Shown here: positions 34,268 through 44,331 of the stretch, one piece after another
How the letters are laid out: every line of letters starts with the position of its first letter
How positions within the stretch are numbered: position 1 is the stretch's first letter
Assembly (NCBI GenBank): GCA_002412965.1
Contig: DHWB01000011.1
Coordinates: 186,001 to 250,000, forward strand
Source: Desulfomicrobium sp. UBA5193
GTDB taxonomy: Bacteria > Desulfobacterota > Desulfovibrionia > Desulfovibrionales > Desulfomicrobiaceae
Direction: 5' to 3'
Length of the DNA: 64,000 nt
Program-made: the position numbers and the translations under genes
The notes under the pieces: model-generated
Seen by the model: only the letters and a program-made list of their open reading frames with translations
Told to the model about the DNA's origin: nothing
Database searches by the model: none

Positions 34268-35185
34268 ATGGATTTGAATGAAATTGGTACGGCACTGCGT
34301 GAGGGTCGTGAACGTAAAGGTTTAAGCGTCGAGGCGGTTGAAGAGAAGACAAAGATCGCCCCTGCGGTCATCACCGCTCTGGAAGAAGGCAACCGGGAAA
34401 GATTTCCCCACCCTGTCTACGCCAAAGGCTTTGTGCGCAGTTACGCCTTGCTTCTGGGCCTGGACGCCGTGGAATTGTGCGCGCATTTCAGCCGTGAATA
34501 TCCCGTGCCTGCGGACACGGAACATCCGGAAGTCCATGCGCCGCAGATCCGCGTCAAGATGCACGATTCCGGTCACGTCATAACAGCCGTGCGCATCGTC
34601 GCGATTTTGGGCATCCTGGCTCTTGGAGCGCTCGGCTGGTACGCATTCGACGTTTATCGTTCGCGCCAGCCTCAGATTTCCGCCCCAGTGGAGGAGGCAA
34701 ACCAGACTGCGCCCGTTGCTTCGGCCCAGGCGCTGCCGTCCGAGCCGCTGCCCGCACCGATGACCCAGATGCAGGAAGTGGCGGCGCAGTCCACGGAGGA
34801 CATGGCTAACGCCTCTCTTGCGGTGGACTCGGTTCAGAACTCCACCTCCGCTGCGACCGCTAACTCAACCGTGGCCATGCCGTCTGTCCCGGCCGCGGAA
34901 AAAGCGCAGGTTGCCTCAATTCCGGCCGATGCGGCAAAGCCGCTGATCACCGGCAAAGAGCACATGTTGCGCATCACGGCTCATTCCGCGAGCTGGCTGC
35001 AAGCCAGGCCCGATGACAAGGTCGTGGACTATTTTTTACGCAAGGGTGAGTCGGCGACCATTGGCTTCAGCAAATCCTTGAGCATCAAGTTCGGAAATGC
35101 CGGAGGGGTCAAGCTGGAACTCGACGGCAAGCCGTATCCCTTCGAGGCCGCGATGGGAGAAGTCAAGACTCTGGTCGTGGAGTAG
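34268..35185 (+). CDS. RodZ-like HTH/transmembrane protein
   Basis: 305 residues from ATG 34268. N-terminal Xre-type HTH (IGTALREGRERKGLSVEAVEE, then FPHPVYAKGFVRSYALLLGLD), one TM helix (AVRIVAILGILALGALGWYAF), an Ala/Pro/Ser-rich spacer of about 120 residues, and a C-terminal DUF4115 domain (LRITAHSASWLQARPDD). This is the RodZ layout: a cytoplasmic HTH that binds MreB and a periplasmic beta domain, supporting cell shape. An open extension to 34187 overlaps the SurA-like gene and was rejected. Confidence 0.86.
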   Translation: MDLNEIGTALREGRERKGLSVEAVEEKTKIAPAVITALEEGNRERFPHPVYAKGFVRSYALLLGLDAVELCAHFSREYPVPADTEHPEVHAPQIRVKMHDSGHVITAVRIVAILGILALGALGWYAFDVYRSRQPQISAPVEEANQTAPVASAQALPSEPLPAPMTQMQEVAAQSTEDMANASLAVDSVQNSTSAATANSTVAMPSVPAAEKAQVASIPADAAKPLITGKEHMLRITAHSASWLQARPDDKVVDYFLRKGESATIGFSKSLSIKFGNAGGVKLELDGKPYPFEAAMGEVKTLVVE

Positions 35186-35213
35186 GGGAGGCGAGTGGGT
35201 CCAAGGGGCGCGC

Positions 35214-35957
35214 ATGGAGTTTTCTGAACAGGTATTGGTATTGCGTGTGGGCACGTTTCGGGAAGCGGACTGCTGGGTCCGTTTTTTTTCACCCACCCAC
35301 GGCCTGTTGACCGGATTCGCCTTTGGCGGACGCCGCAGTCGCAAACGGTTTTGCGGCTGCCTGGACCATTTGAGCCTGGTTCATTTTCGGGTCAGCCAGG
35401 GCCGGCAGGACTATTTCTGTCTGCAGGAAGGCACGCTCATCAACGGCTTCGGAGTCTTGAAGAGCGACCTCAAAAAGCTCGGCATGATCAGCAACTGCGT
35501 GCGCTTTTTCGAATCCCTGCCCTTTGCCCCGGACGGCTACGCCCCTGCCCATGCCCTGTTGCTGGAGACCCTCGAAGCCATGGACCAGGACGGGCAGGGG
35601 TCGTGGTTTATTCCGCTGCTTTTCAGGGCCAAGATGGCCTTTGCCCAGGGATATCAGCCCGATTTGCAGCGTTGCCGGCAATGTGGCGGCCCTCTTGATG
35701 CCCATCATCGCTCCGTGTTCGCTGTGCAGGAGGGGGGATTGTATTGCCTGCGCTGTCCGTCCGGGGGCGGGGCGAAAATTTCCACTTCCCGTGAAACCTT
35801 GAGTCTGCTTGTCCATCTTGCTCGTTCCGGCCCCAGGGAATGGGCGGATTGGGTTCCGTCGGCCAAGGTCCGGGAAGAATGCGTCCGCCTGGTGGACGCA
35901 TTTGTTCAATGTCATCTGGGTCTGACCTGCGAGGGCAACCGCTTTGTGCGGAGCTGA
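35214..35957 (+). CDS. recO: DNA repair protein RecO
   Basis: 247 residues. N-terminal OB fold (VLVLRVGTFREADCWVRFFSPTHGLL, GGRRSRKRF) and C-terminal helical part with a zinc-type pair CRQCGGPLD and CLRC. Loads RecA onto SSB-coated DNA together with RecR. Start at ATG 35214, 28 nt after the RodZ-like stop; the AGGGGAGG there is a little far. glyQ follows after 38 nt. Confidence 0.92.
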   Translation: MEFSEQVLVLRVGTFREADCWVRFFSPTHGLLTGFAFGGRRSRKRFCGCLDHLSLVHFRVSQGRQDYFCLQEGTLINGFGVLKSDLKKLGMISNCVRFFESLPFAPDGYAPAHALLLETLEAMDQDGQGSWFIPLLFRAKMAFAQGYQPDLQRCRQCGGPLDAHHRSVFAVQEGGLYCLRCPSGGGAKISTSRETLSLLVHLARSGPREWADWVPSAKVREECVRLVDAFVQCHLGLTCEGNRFVRS

Positions 35958-35995
35958 AGCGGGAGATTTCGAGTAGATCGTTTAAGGAGCTGTGC

Positions 35996-36865
35996 ATGAA
36001 TTTTCAGGACGTCATTACCAATCTGCAGCGTTTTTGGGCAGCTCAGGGCTGCGTGCTGCAGTTTCCATACGACATGGAGGTCGGGGCGGGTACGTTCAAC
36101 CCGTCCACGTTCTTGCGGGTTCTGGGGCCTGAGCCATGGAAGGTGGCTTATCCCGAATCCACGCGCCGGCCCACGGATGGCCGCTACGGCGAGAACCCGA
36201 ACCGGCTGCAGCATTATTTCCAGTTTCAGGTCATCCTGAAGCCTTCCCCGGCCAATGTGCTGGAATTGTATCTGGACAGCCTCGGAGTGCTTGGCATCGA
36301 CAAGCATGTCCACGACATCCGCTTTGTCGAGGACGATTGGGAGAGTCCGACGCTTGGCGCATGGGGCCTGGGCTGGGAAGTGTGGCTCAATGGAATGGAG
36401 GTGACGCAGTTCACCTATTTCCAGCAGGTCGGCGGCATCAACCTGGAGCCCATCAGCTGCGAGATCACCTACGGAGTGGAGCGGCTGTGCATGTACCTGC
36501 AGGAGAAGGAATCGGTGTACGATCTGGCCTGGAACGACCACGTGACCTACGGCCAAGTCTATCACCAGGCCGAGGTCGAGCATTCCAAGTACAATTTCGA
36601 TCACTCCGACCAGGACATGCTGCTCGGATTTTTCAACTCCTGCGAGGCCGAGTGCGCAAAGCTGTGCGAGGCTGGCCTGCCTTGGCCGGCCTATGATTTC
36701 TGTCTGAAATGCTCCCACACCTTCAATCTGCTGGACGCGCGCGGAGCGATTTCCATCACCGAGCGGGCCAAGTACATCGCCCGTGTCCGGACCCTGGCCT
36801 CGGCCGTGGCCCGGCTCTACGTGGAACAGCGCGAGGCGATGGGGCATCCGCTCCTGGCATCCTAA
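35996..36865 (+). CDS. glyQ: glycyl-tRNA synthetase alpha subunit
   Basis: 289 residues, the usual size. Class II catalytic subunit of the tetrameric enzyme: LQRFWAAQGCVLQFPYDMEVGAGT, ESTRRPTDGRYGENPNRLQHY, FTYFQQVGGI, ITYGVERLCMYLQ and GAISITERAKYI. TAAGGAG seven bases before the ATG. Forms an operon with glyS 39 nt downstream. Confidence 0.97.
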   Translation: MNFQDVITNLQRFWAAQGCVLQFPYDMEVGAGTFNPSTFLRVLGPEPWKVAYPESTRRPTDGRYGENPNRLQHYFQFQVILKPSPANVLELYLDSLGVLGIDKHVHDIRFVEDDWESPTLGAWGLGWEVWLNGMEVTQFTYFQQVGGINLEPISCEITYGVERLCMYLQEKESVYDLAWNDHVTYGQVYHQAEVEHSKYNFDHSDQDMLLGFFNSCEAECAKLCEAGLPWPAYDFCLKCSHTFNLLDARGAISITERAKYIARVRTLASAVARLYVEQREAMGHPLLAS

Positions 36866-36904
36866 CCGTCCCCGTTTCAGGGTTTTGCATACGGAGTTTT
36901 TACT

Positions 36905-38986
36905 ATGAGCCATTTTGTTTTTGAAATCGGCGTGGAGGAAATGCCGGCGCGTTTTCTGCCACTCCTGGACCGGGAGCTGCGGGAACGTTTTTCAGCGCTG
37001 CTCTCCGAAGCCGGCCTTGAGTATGCCGGCGTGACCACTGCTTCAACCCCGAGGCGGCTGGTGGTTGACATCACTGGCCTCGCCGCAGTGCAGAAGACGG
37101 AAGAGATTGTCGTGTCCGGCCCTCCGGTGCGCATCGCGCTCGACGCCGAGGGCAAGCCGACCAAGGCGGGTCTTGGGTTCGCGAAATCCCAGAACGTGGA
37201 TTTCGAGCAGGTCTATGTGGAGAAGACGGACAAGGGCGAATATCTGGCCCTGAAGAAAACCGTTGGCGGGCGTAGCGCCGCAGAGATCCTGGCCGAAACT
37301 TGCGTGGTCATCCTGCCGGGTTTGACTTTCCCCAAGAAAATGCAGTGGATGGGCAAGGAATGTACTTTCGGTCGTCCCGTGCGCTGGCTTATGGCCATGC
37401 TGGACGATCAGGTCGTGCCTTTTGTTTTTGCCGGCCTGACGGCCGCAAACGAGACGCGCGGACACCGGGTCATGGGACCGGGACCCTTCGCGGTGCCGCA
37501 CGCCGATGCGTATGCCCCGATTTTGCACGATCAGGGACGGGTCATTCTCGATACGGCCGACCGCAAGGCCGCCATTCGGGTCGAGGGCGATCGTCTGGCC
37601 GCTGAAGTGGGCGGGAGCGTGGAGTGGTCCGAGTCCCTGCTCGATCAGGTCGCCAATCTGGTCGAAAGCCCCCGCGCCATGCTGGGCGGATTTCACGAAA
37701 AGTTTCTTGAGCTTCCGGCCGAAGTCCTGCTGACCAGCATGGAAACCCATCAGAAGAGTTTTGGCCTGCGCGGCCCGGAAGGCAAACTGCTGCCGTATTT
37801 TCTGACCGCGGCCAACATCGAGTCCCGTGAGCCCGCCCTGGTCCGCAAGGGATGGGAGAGGGTGCTCCGCGCCCGCCTGGAAGACGCCCGTTTTTTCTGG
37901 GAGGCCGATTGTGCCGCGACCTTTGACCACTGGCTTGACAAGTTGGACAAGGTCATCTTCATCGGTCCGCTTGGCACCATGGGCGACAAGACCCGCAGGC
38001 TTGAAAAGCTGGCCGCCTCCATCGCGGCGCATGTCGCTCCGGAACTTTCCGCGGACATGGCCCGTGCCGGACGCCTGTCCAAGGCCGACCTCGTTTCGGA
38101 GATGGTCTACGAGTTCGACGATCTGCAAGGCAAGATGGGCGGCATCTACGCCCGGCGCAAAGGGGAGAGAGAAGCCGTGGCCCAGGCTCTCTACGAGCAG
38201 TATCTGCCCGCTGGTCAGGATTCTCCACTGCCCGCGACCATGGCCGGGGCCATTCTGTCATTGGCCGACAAACTCGACAACCTCACCGGCTGTTTTGGCC
38301 TTGGCATGATGCCCACGGGCGCGGCCGACCCCTATGCGCTGCGTCGCTGCACTCTTGGCGTGTGCCGCATCATCCTGGAGCTGGGGCTGAAAGTTGATAT
38401 CGCCTCCTTGCTGCGCGAGGCTCAGATCGGATATGTGGGCGTTAACTGGAAGCTGTCTCCAAATGAGGCTCTGGACAAGCTCATGGATTTCTTCGGCCAG
38501 CGCCTGCGTGCCTACTGGAATGCTCATGGCATCGAGACTCTGGTTCTGGAGGCCGCCATGGCGCCCGGTTTTGCGGACATCTACGAAACTTGGTGCCGGG
38601 TTCGCGCCTTGGCCGATTTCAGCCGCGAGGAGGATTTCGAGGCCTCGGTGCTGACCTTCAAACGTGCCGCCAACATCATCCGCAAGCAGGCTGGACAGGA
38701 GCTTTCCGGCACGGTGCGCGAAGAGCTGCTGGAAACCGACGCGGAAAAGGCTTTTTGGGCGACTCTGCGGCAGATAGAGCCCGTCTGGGCCGACCTCGCA
38801 GTGGCCGGGGACTATCCGCAGATGCTGTCACGCTTGCGGATACTGCGCCCCGCCGTGGACGGTTTTTTCGACGGAGTGATGGTCATGTGCGATGATCAGG
38901 CCTTGCGAACCAATCGCTTGAATCTGCTCTACCGCCTGGTCACCACCCTGGGTCAGGTAGCTGATTTTGGAAAATTCCAGGTCTAG
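36905..38986 (+). CDS. glyS: glycyl-tRNA synthetase beta subunit
   Basis: 693 residues. FEIGVEEMPARFLPLLDREL at the N-terminus, FGRPVRWLMAMLDD, EVLLTSMETHQKSF, FVEADCAA-like FWEADCAATF, HD-type and C-terminal anticodon-binding parts ending near residue 690. Binds tRNA-Gly and completes the alpha2beta2 enzyme. Confidence 0.97.
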   Translation: MSHFVFEIGVEEMPARFLPLLDRELRERFSALLSEAGLEYAGVTTASTPRRLVVDITGLAAVQKTEEIVVSGPPVRIALDAEGKPTKAGLGFAKSQNVDFEQVYVEKTDKGEYLALKKTVGGRSAAEILAETCVVILPGLTFPKKMQWMGKECTFGRPVRWLMAMLDDQVVPFVFAGLTAANETRGHRVMGPGPFAVPHADAYAPILHDQGRVILDTADRKAAIRVEGDRLAAEVGGSVEWSESLLDQVANLVESPRAMLGGFHEKFLELPAEVLLTSMETHQKSFGLRGPEGKLLPYFLTAANIESREPALVRKGWERVLRARLEDARFFWEADCAATFDHWLDKLDKVIFIGPLGTMGDKTRRLEKLAASIAAHVAPELSADMARAGRLSKADLVSEMVYEFDDLQGKMGGIYARRKGEREAVAQALYEQYLPAGQDSPLPATMAGAILSLADKLDNLTGCFGLGMMPTGAADPYALRRCTLGVCRIILELGLKVDIASLLREAQIGYVGVNWKLSPNEALDKLMDFFGQRLRAYWNAHGIETLVLEAAMAPGFADIYETWCRVRALADFSREEDFEASVLTFKRAANIIRKQAGQELSGTVREELLETDAEKAFWATLRQIEPVWADLAVAGDYPQMLSRLRILRPAVDGFFDGVMVMCDDQALRTNRLNLLYRLVTTLGQVADFGKFQV

Positions 38987-39084
38987 GCTTGACAGGACTC
39001 GACGGCTTCGGCTAATGACGCCGGATTGCAGAGGCATCTTGATGCTGACAGAAACACGCGTTTAATTTGAGAAGGAGTTATATT

Positions 39085-39345
39085 TTGGCCAATCACAAGT
39101 CTGCCCTGAAGAGACACCGCCAGAGCCTGAAGGCCCGTGAGCGCAACAGAATGATGAAGACCCGGGTGAAGAACGCTACTAAAGCATTGCACGCCGCCGT
39201 CGAGTCCAAGGACAACGATGCAGTGGCCATTGCCCTCAAGAACGTCACCTCCATTCTGGACACGGCTGCGAGCAAGAAGGTCGTTCACTGGCGTACCGCA
39301 GCCAGAAAGATTTCCAGGCTCACCGTGGCCTCGAACAAGATCTAG
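39085..39345 (+). CDS. rpsT: 30S ribosomal protein S20
   Basis: 86 residues from a TTG start at 39085, chosen because GAAGGAG lies eight bases upstream and the protein then begins with ANHKSALKRHRQS as in other S20 proteins. No ATG or GTG is available in frame nearby. TTG starts are common for rpsT and are linked to autoregulation in E. coli. Ends with RKISRLTVASNKI. Confidence 0.96.
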   Translation: MANHKSALKRHRQSLKARERNRMMKTRVKNATKALHAAVESKDNDAVAIALKNVTSILDTAASKKVVHWRTAARKISRLTVASNKI

Positions 39346-39371
39346 TCGATTTCGAACTCGATTCAGTCACT

Positions 39372-39405
39372 AAAGCCCGTCATGCACCATCATGGCGGGC
39401 TTTTT
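39372..39405 (+). terminator. terminator after rpsT
   Basis: AAAGCCCGTCATG pairs with CATGGCGGGCTTT (one G-U), six-nt loop, then T-rich sequence. Confidence 0.9.
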
Positions 39406-39430
39406 GATTTTTGGGCGATGGGGGAGGGTT

Positions 39431-39466
39431 GGTCCTATGGGAATTATGGGACTTATAGGACCTATG
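39431..39466. repeat. short TATGGGA/TATAGGA heptad-like repeat
   Basis: GGTCCTAT and ATAGGACC are inverted 8-mers flanking TATGGGA units spaced by seven to nine bases. The pattern resembles short tandem heptamers seen between genes in many bacteria, here only about five degenerate units. No function assigned. Confidence 0.6.
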
Positions 39467-39502
39467 AAGAAATCTGCTGCAGATCGGGGGGGTGCTACCC
39501 CA

Positions 39503-39552
39503 CACCTTACCACCGTCAATTGACAGTAAGGTGAGATCGAGATATCGATAAT
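39503..39552 (+). promoter_or_regulatory. putative promoter and overlapping operator of the liv-type operon
   Basis: CACCTTAC (39503-39510) and GTAAGGTG (39526-39533) form a perfect 8-bp inverted repeat with TCAATTGA at its centre. A TTGACA (39520-39525) lies inside it, with TATCGA at 17-bp spacing (39543-39548). A protein on the repeat would cover the -35 box. The assignment is by eye. Confidence 0.5.
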
Positions 39553-39617
39553 CGGTCAAATAGGCCTGCTTTCTAGTGGGTTTCGAGTTCGTCAACACAT
39601 TTTTTTCGGAGGTTTCC

Positions 39618-40757
39618 ATGAAAGCGGCACGTTGGATCGTCGTCCTGCTGTTGTCCTTTTTGATCTGCGGCCAGGCATTCGGAGCCGACGTCCTCAAGAT
39701 TGGCGCCGTCCTTTCCGTGACCGGTCCGGCATCCTTTTTGGGAGAACCCGAAAAGAACACGCTGCTCATGCTCCAGGATCAGGTCAACGCGGCCGGTGGA
39801 ATCGGAGGCCAGAAGGTCGAAGTCATTGTGTACGATGACGAGTCCGATGTGAACAAGTGCGTCATGGCCGCCAAGAAGCTTCTCGATCAGGACCAGGTGT
39901 CCGTGGTCATCGGACCCAGCATCTCCGGCAACACCCTGGCCATCACCAAGTTTTTCTCTTCCGCCGAGGTGCCCCTGGTCTCCTGCGCCGCCGCCGAAAA
40001 GATCGTGCGCCCCGTTGATCCCTGGATTTTCAACACCCCGCAGCTGGACCGCCACGCTGTGACCAGGATCCTCCTGGACGCAAAGGCAAAAGGCTACGCC
40101 AAGATCGCTGTTTTGACCGTGTCCGATGGCTATGGGCAGGCCGGGCGTGGCGTCTTGAAGGAGCTCATCCCCGCGCAGGGCTTCGAGCTTGTGGCTGATG
40201 AAGTGTACGGCCCCAAGGACACGGACATGACCGCCCAGTTGACCAAGATCAAGGGCACATCCCCCGACGCCATAATCTGCTGGGGCACAAACCCCGGTCC
40301 GGCCGTAGTCGCCCGCAACCGGACTCAGCTGGGCTTGACCATCCCCTTGTACATGAGCCACGGCGTTGCCTCGAACAAGTTCATCGAGCTGGCCGGAGAC
40401 GCGGCCGAAGGCTTGATCCTTCCTGCCGGCCGTTTGGTGGCCGTCGATCAGGTTCCTGCCGATCATCCCCAAAAGCCGGTGCTTGAAGCATACGTGGCCA
40501 ATTACACCAAGACCTTCAACGCTCCGGTCTCGTCTTTTGGCGGATATGCGCACGACGCCTTCACTCTGGTGATGGAGGCCGTCGCCAAGGGCGGCTCCTC
40601 CAAGCCTGCCGATATTCGCGACAACCTGGAAAAAATCTCCGCCTTTGCGGGCACCTCCGGCGTGTACACCTATTCTGCGGACAATCATAACGGCCTTGAT
40701 GAGACCGCGTTCATCATGGTCACCATCGAAAAAGGCGCGTGGAAGGTCACACAGTAA
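39618..40757 (+). CDS. branched-chain amino-acid type ABC transporter substrate-binding protein
   Basis: 379 residues from ATG 39618 (CGGAGG upstream). Signal peptide ending QAFGA, then a Peripla_BP_6 domain: LKIGAVLSVTGPASFLGEPE, VVIGPSISGNTLA, IAVLTVSDGYGQAGRG, SFGGYAHDAF. First gene of the importer operon. A hairpin terminator directly follows, which would raise the amount of binding protein over the membrane parts. The ligand is a branched-chain or aromatic amino acid or related acid by context with the CoA ligase; unproven. Confidence 0.9.
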   Translation: MKAARWIVVLLLSFLICGQAFGADVLKIGAVLSVTGPASFLGEPEKNTLLMLQDQVNAAGGIGGQKVEVIVYDDESDVNKCVMAAKKLLDQDQVSVVIGPSISGNTLAITKFFSSAEVPLVSCAAAEKIVRPVDPWIFNTPQLDRHAVTRILLDAKAKGYAKIAVLTVSDGYGQAGRGVLKELIPAQGFELVADEVYGPKDTDMTAQLTKIKGTSPDAIICWGTNPGPAVVARNRTQLGLTIPLYMSHGVASNKFIELAGDAAEGLILPAGRLVAVDQVPADHPQKPVLEAYVANYTKTFNAPVSSFGGYAHDAFTLVMEAVAKGGSSKPADIRDNLEKISAFAGTSGVYTYSADNHNGLDETAFIMVTIEKGAWKVTQ

Positions 40758-40774
40758 CACGGTCGTTAACAAAG

Positions 40775-40806
40775 AAGGCCGACGGAGCATCCTGCCCGTC
40801 GGCCTT
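40775..40806 (+). terminator. intercistronic terminator/attenuating hairpin
   Basis: AAGGCCGACGG with CCGTCGGCCTT and five T, between the binding protein and livH. Partial read-through would explain excess binding protein. Confidence 0.88.
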
Positions 40807-40820
40807 TTTCATGTGAGAAA

Positions 40821-41702
40821 ATGGATCCATCTAGCCTGCTGCAATACCTCATCACCGGACTGACGCTGGGCAGCACCTATGGGCTGACGGCGCTGGGCTT
40901 CACCATCATCTTCAACACCACCGGCGTGATCAACTTTGCTCAGGGCGAATTTGTCATGCTCGGCGGGATGATGAGCGTCTATTTCATGCACGCCCTGGGA
41001 CTGGGCGAGCCTGCGGCCGTGGTGCTGGCCGTCCTTGGCGCGACCATGGTCGGCGCGCTGGTCGAGAGGCTGGCCATCCGCCCCGTGCGGGACTGTCCGG
41101 CCATTAACTTGATCATAATCACCATCGGCGTTTCCATCCTCATTCGCGGTCTGGCTATGCTGCTGTGGGGCAAGGACACGCATGTTCTGGAACCCTTCTC
41201 CGGCAACCAGCCCATCATGTTTCTCGGTGCGGCCATCATGCCGCAGGCCATCTGGGTTTTGGTCATCAGCCTGCTGCTGCTTGGCGGTCTGAAACTTTTC
41301 TTTTCCGGGACCATCCACGGCAAGGCCATGCTGGCCTGCTCTTTCGACTCCAAGGCCGCGTCCCTGGTCGGCATCGGCGTGCAACGCATGGTCCTGTTGT
41401 CCTTCATGATTTCCGCGCTGGTCGGGGCCGTGGGCGGGGTCATCCTTGCGCCTATCACCATGACCTCCTATGATGTCGGCATCATGCTGGGTCTCAAAGG
41501 TTTTGCGGCCTGCATCCTGGGCGGCCTTGGCAATCCTTTCGGGGCCGCGGCCGGCGGCATCATCCTCGGGGTGCTCGAATCGCTGGGCGCGGGGTTTGTG
41601 TCCTCGGCTTACAAGGATGCCCTTGCCTTCGTCATTCTGCTGATTCTCTTGTTCGTCAAACCTTCGGGCCTTTTTGGCCGAAAAGACTCCAAACGGGTGT
41701 AA
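40821..41702 (+). CDS. livH: ABC transporter permease LivH-type
   Basis: 293 residues, about eight membrane helices. YGLTALGFTIIFNTTGVINFAQGEF at the N-terminus and FAACILGGLGNPFGAAAGGI (EAA-like loop) near 230 are typical of LivH. Pairs with LivM to form the channel. Confidence 0.93.
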   Translation: MDPSSLLQYLITGLTLGSTYGLTALGFTIIFNTTGVINFAQGEFVMLGGMMSVYFMHALGLGEPAAVVLAVLGATMVGALVERLAIRPVRDCPAINLIIITIGVSILIRGLAMLLWGKDTHVLEPFSGNQPIMFLGAAIMPQAIWVLVISLLLLGGLKLFFSGTIHGKAMLACSFDSKAASLVGIGVQRMVLLSFMISALVGAVGGVILAPITMTSYDVGIMLGLKGFAACILGGLGNPFGAAAGGIILGVLESLGAGFVSSAYKDALAFVILLILLFVKPSGLFGRKDSKRV

Positions 41703-41703
41703 T

Positions 41704-42669
41704 GTGGCCTACCGCAAGGATATGATCTGGCTGGCCGGTTTTTTCGTGCTGCTCATGCTCGCCCCGACGCTGCTCCCGAACAACTATTATCTGACCATTC
41801 TCATTCTGGGCTGCCTGCACGCCATGAATGCCGTGGGCCTGTGCCTGCTGGTCGGACATGCGGGGCAGATCTCCCTCGGGCATGCCGGTTTCTACGGCCT
41901 GGCCGCCTACACCAGCGCCTATCTGAGCACCACCGTCGGGCTGTCGGTCGGGCTGTCCATGCTCTCGGGCGTGGCGCTGACCGTGGCGGTCAGCGTGCTG
42001 GTCGGGTTGCCGTCGCTGAAGCTCAAGGGGCATTACCTGGCCATGGCGACGCTCGGATTCGGCATCATCTTGTCCATCCTCTTCACCGAGACTGTGGAAA
42101 TCACCGGTGGCCCCTCGGGATTTGTCGGCATTCCCCGTCTGACCCTCTTCGGATGGGAGCTGAGCAAGGACCTGACACTGTACCGGGTCGTGGCCGTGAT
42201 CCTGTGTCTCATCGTCTGGCTGGCCTTCAACCTGCTGCACTGCCGTGTCGGCCGGGCCCTGCGTGCCCTGCACACCTCAGAGAAGGCGGCCCAGGCCATG
42301 GGCGTGGACATCGCCCGCTACAAGCTCTTCGTCTTTGTGCTTTCGGCTGCGTTTTCGGCTACAGCCGGGGTGCTCTACGCCCATTATCTGACCTTCATCG
42401 CGCCGTCGTCGTTTGGCTTCATGTTTTCGGTCGAGCTCATCGTCATGGTCGTTCTCGGTGGGATGGTCAGTGTGCCCGGAGCCATTATCGGCGCTTTTTT
42501 CGTCACCGTGCTGCCCGAATTCCTGCGCGCGTTCGAGAACATTGAGGTCGTGCTCTTTGGGGCCATTTTGATCCTGTGCATGATGTTCATGCCCGAGGGC
42601 ATGGCCGGAGGCTGGAACAGGCTGTGGGCGTGGAGCCGAAGACGCATTTCGGGGGGCGCGAATGGCTAG
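41704..42669 (+). CDS. livM: ABC transporter permease LivM-type
   Basis: 321 residues from a GTG right after the livH stop. LVGHAGQISLGHAGFYGLAAY, LKGHYLAMATLGFG and VVLGGMVSVPGAIIGAFF are LivM signatures. Overlaps livG by 8 nt. Confidence 0.92.
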   Translation: MAYRKDMIWLAGFFVLLMLAPTLLPNNYYLTILILGCLHAMNAVGLCLLVGHAGQISLGHAGFYGLAAYTSAYLSTTVGLSVGLSMLSGVALTVAVSVLVGLPSLKLKGHYLAMATLGFGIILSILFTETVEITGGPSGFVGIPRLTLFGWELSKDLTLYRVVAVILCLIVWLAFNLLHCRVGRALRALHTSEKAAQAMGVDIARYKLFVFVLSAAFSATAGVLYAHYLTFIAPSSFGFMFSVELIVMVVLGGMVSVPGAIIGAFFVTVLPEFLRAFENIEVVLFGAILILCMMFMPEGMAGGWNRLWAWSRRRISGGANG

Positions 42670-43435
42670 TTCCATTTTGACTACGAGCGGCGTGTCCGTG
42701 CGCTTCGGTGGCGTGCAGGCGCTGGCCGATGTGCATTTCGAGGCTGCGACGGGTGAGGTCACGGCCATCATCGGTCCCAACGGGGCGGGCAAGACCACGC
42801 TCCTGAACGTCATCTCCGGCATGGTCCCGCCGAGCCACGGCTCCCTGGCCTTTGAAGGGCAGAGCATCACGAGCATGCCACCGCACAAGCGCGCCGAGCG
42901 GGGCATGGTCCGCACCTTTCAGAATCTGGAAATTTTCTCGAACATGACCGTGCTGGAAAACGTGACCATGGGCTGCCATGGGCGCCTTGCCATCCCGGCT
43001 TGGCACAGCCTGCTGCGCACCCCAAGATCCAGGCGGCTGGAGGACGAGATTCGCCGCGAAGCCCTGGTCGCCCTTGATTTTGTGGGCATGTCCGAGCTGG
43101 CCGAGGCCACGGCCAAGGATCTCCCCTTCGGCAAACAGCGCCTGCTGGAACTGGCGCGGGCTCTAGCGGCCAGACCTAGGCTCCTTCTTCTGGATGAACC
43201 CGCGGCGGGCCTCAATATTGCCGAAACCCAGGTCCTGGCGGATCTGATCGTGCGCATCCGGGACACGTACAAACTGTCGGTCATTCTGGTCGAACACGAC
43301 ATGGAGCTGGTCATGAGGATCAGCGATTCCATTCTGGTTCTGTGTTTCGGGCAAACCATCAGCCGGGGCACGCCGGCCCAGGTCCAGAAAGACCCCAAGG
43401 TCATCGCGGCCTACCTGGGCGGGGACGAGGATTGA
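42662..43435 (+). CDS. livG: ABC transporter ATP-binding protein LivG-type
   Basis: 257 residues. Walker A GPNGAGKTTLLN, LivG-specific ERGMVRTFQNLEIF, Walker B LLLLDEPAAGLN and switch His in LVEHDMELV. The LSGGQ motif reads LPFGKQRLLELARAL, as in many LivG proteins. Confidence 0.94.
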   Translation: MASSILTTSGVSVRFGGVQALADVHFEAATGEVTAIIGPNGAGKTTLLNVISGMVPPSHGSLAFEGQSITSMPPHKRAERGMVRTFQNLEIFSNMTVLENVTMGCHGRLAIPAWHSLLRTPRSRRLEDEIRREALVALDFVGMSELAEATAKDLPFGKQRLLELARALAARPRLLLLDEPAAGLNIAETQVLADLIVRIRDTYKLSVILVEHDMELVMRISDSILVLCFGQTISRGTPAQVQKDPKVIAAYLGGDED

Positions 43436-43437
43436 TC

Positions 43438-44165
<728 letters not shown>

Positions 44166-44178
<13 letters not shown>

Positions 44179-44290
44179 AAAGGCCCGATTGCTGCGTTGC
44201 TGCGGCCAAAACGAGGCCTCACGTATTGGGATACGCTTCGGCCCCGTTTCGGCCTTGCGCCTTGCACTCGAACCTTTTCAAGCGTCCAGC
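44166..44290. repeat. long hairpin repeat element overlapping the livF end
   Basis: GCTGGACGCTTGAAAAGG (44166-44183) is repeated as a perfect 18-bp inverse at 44273-44290. Between them the sequence is imperfectly self-complementary with an apical CGTAT-TGGG-ATACG. The internal GATTGCTGCGTTGCTGC and CCTTGCGCCTTGCACTCG segments resemble dispersed hairpin repeats that I recall from several proteobacterial genomes. It could attenuate transcription between livF and paaK. Confidence 0.8.
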
Positions 44291-44331
44291 GCATGATCCC
44301 GAAATTTAAGGGGTTATAGGAGAGACATAAG

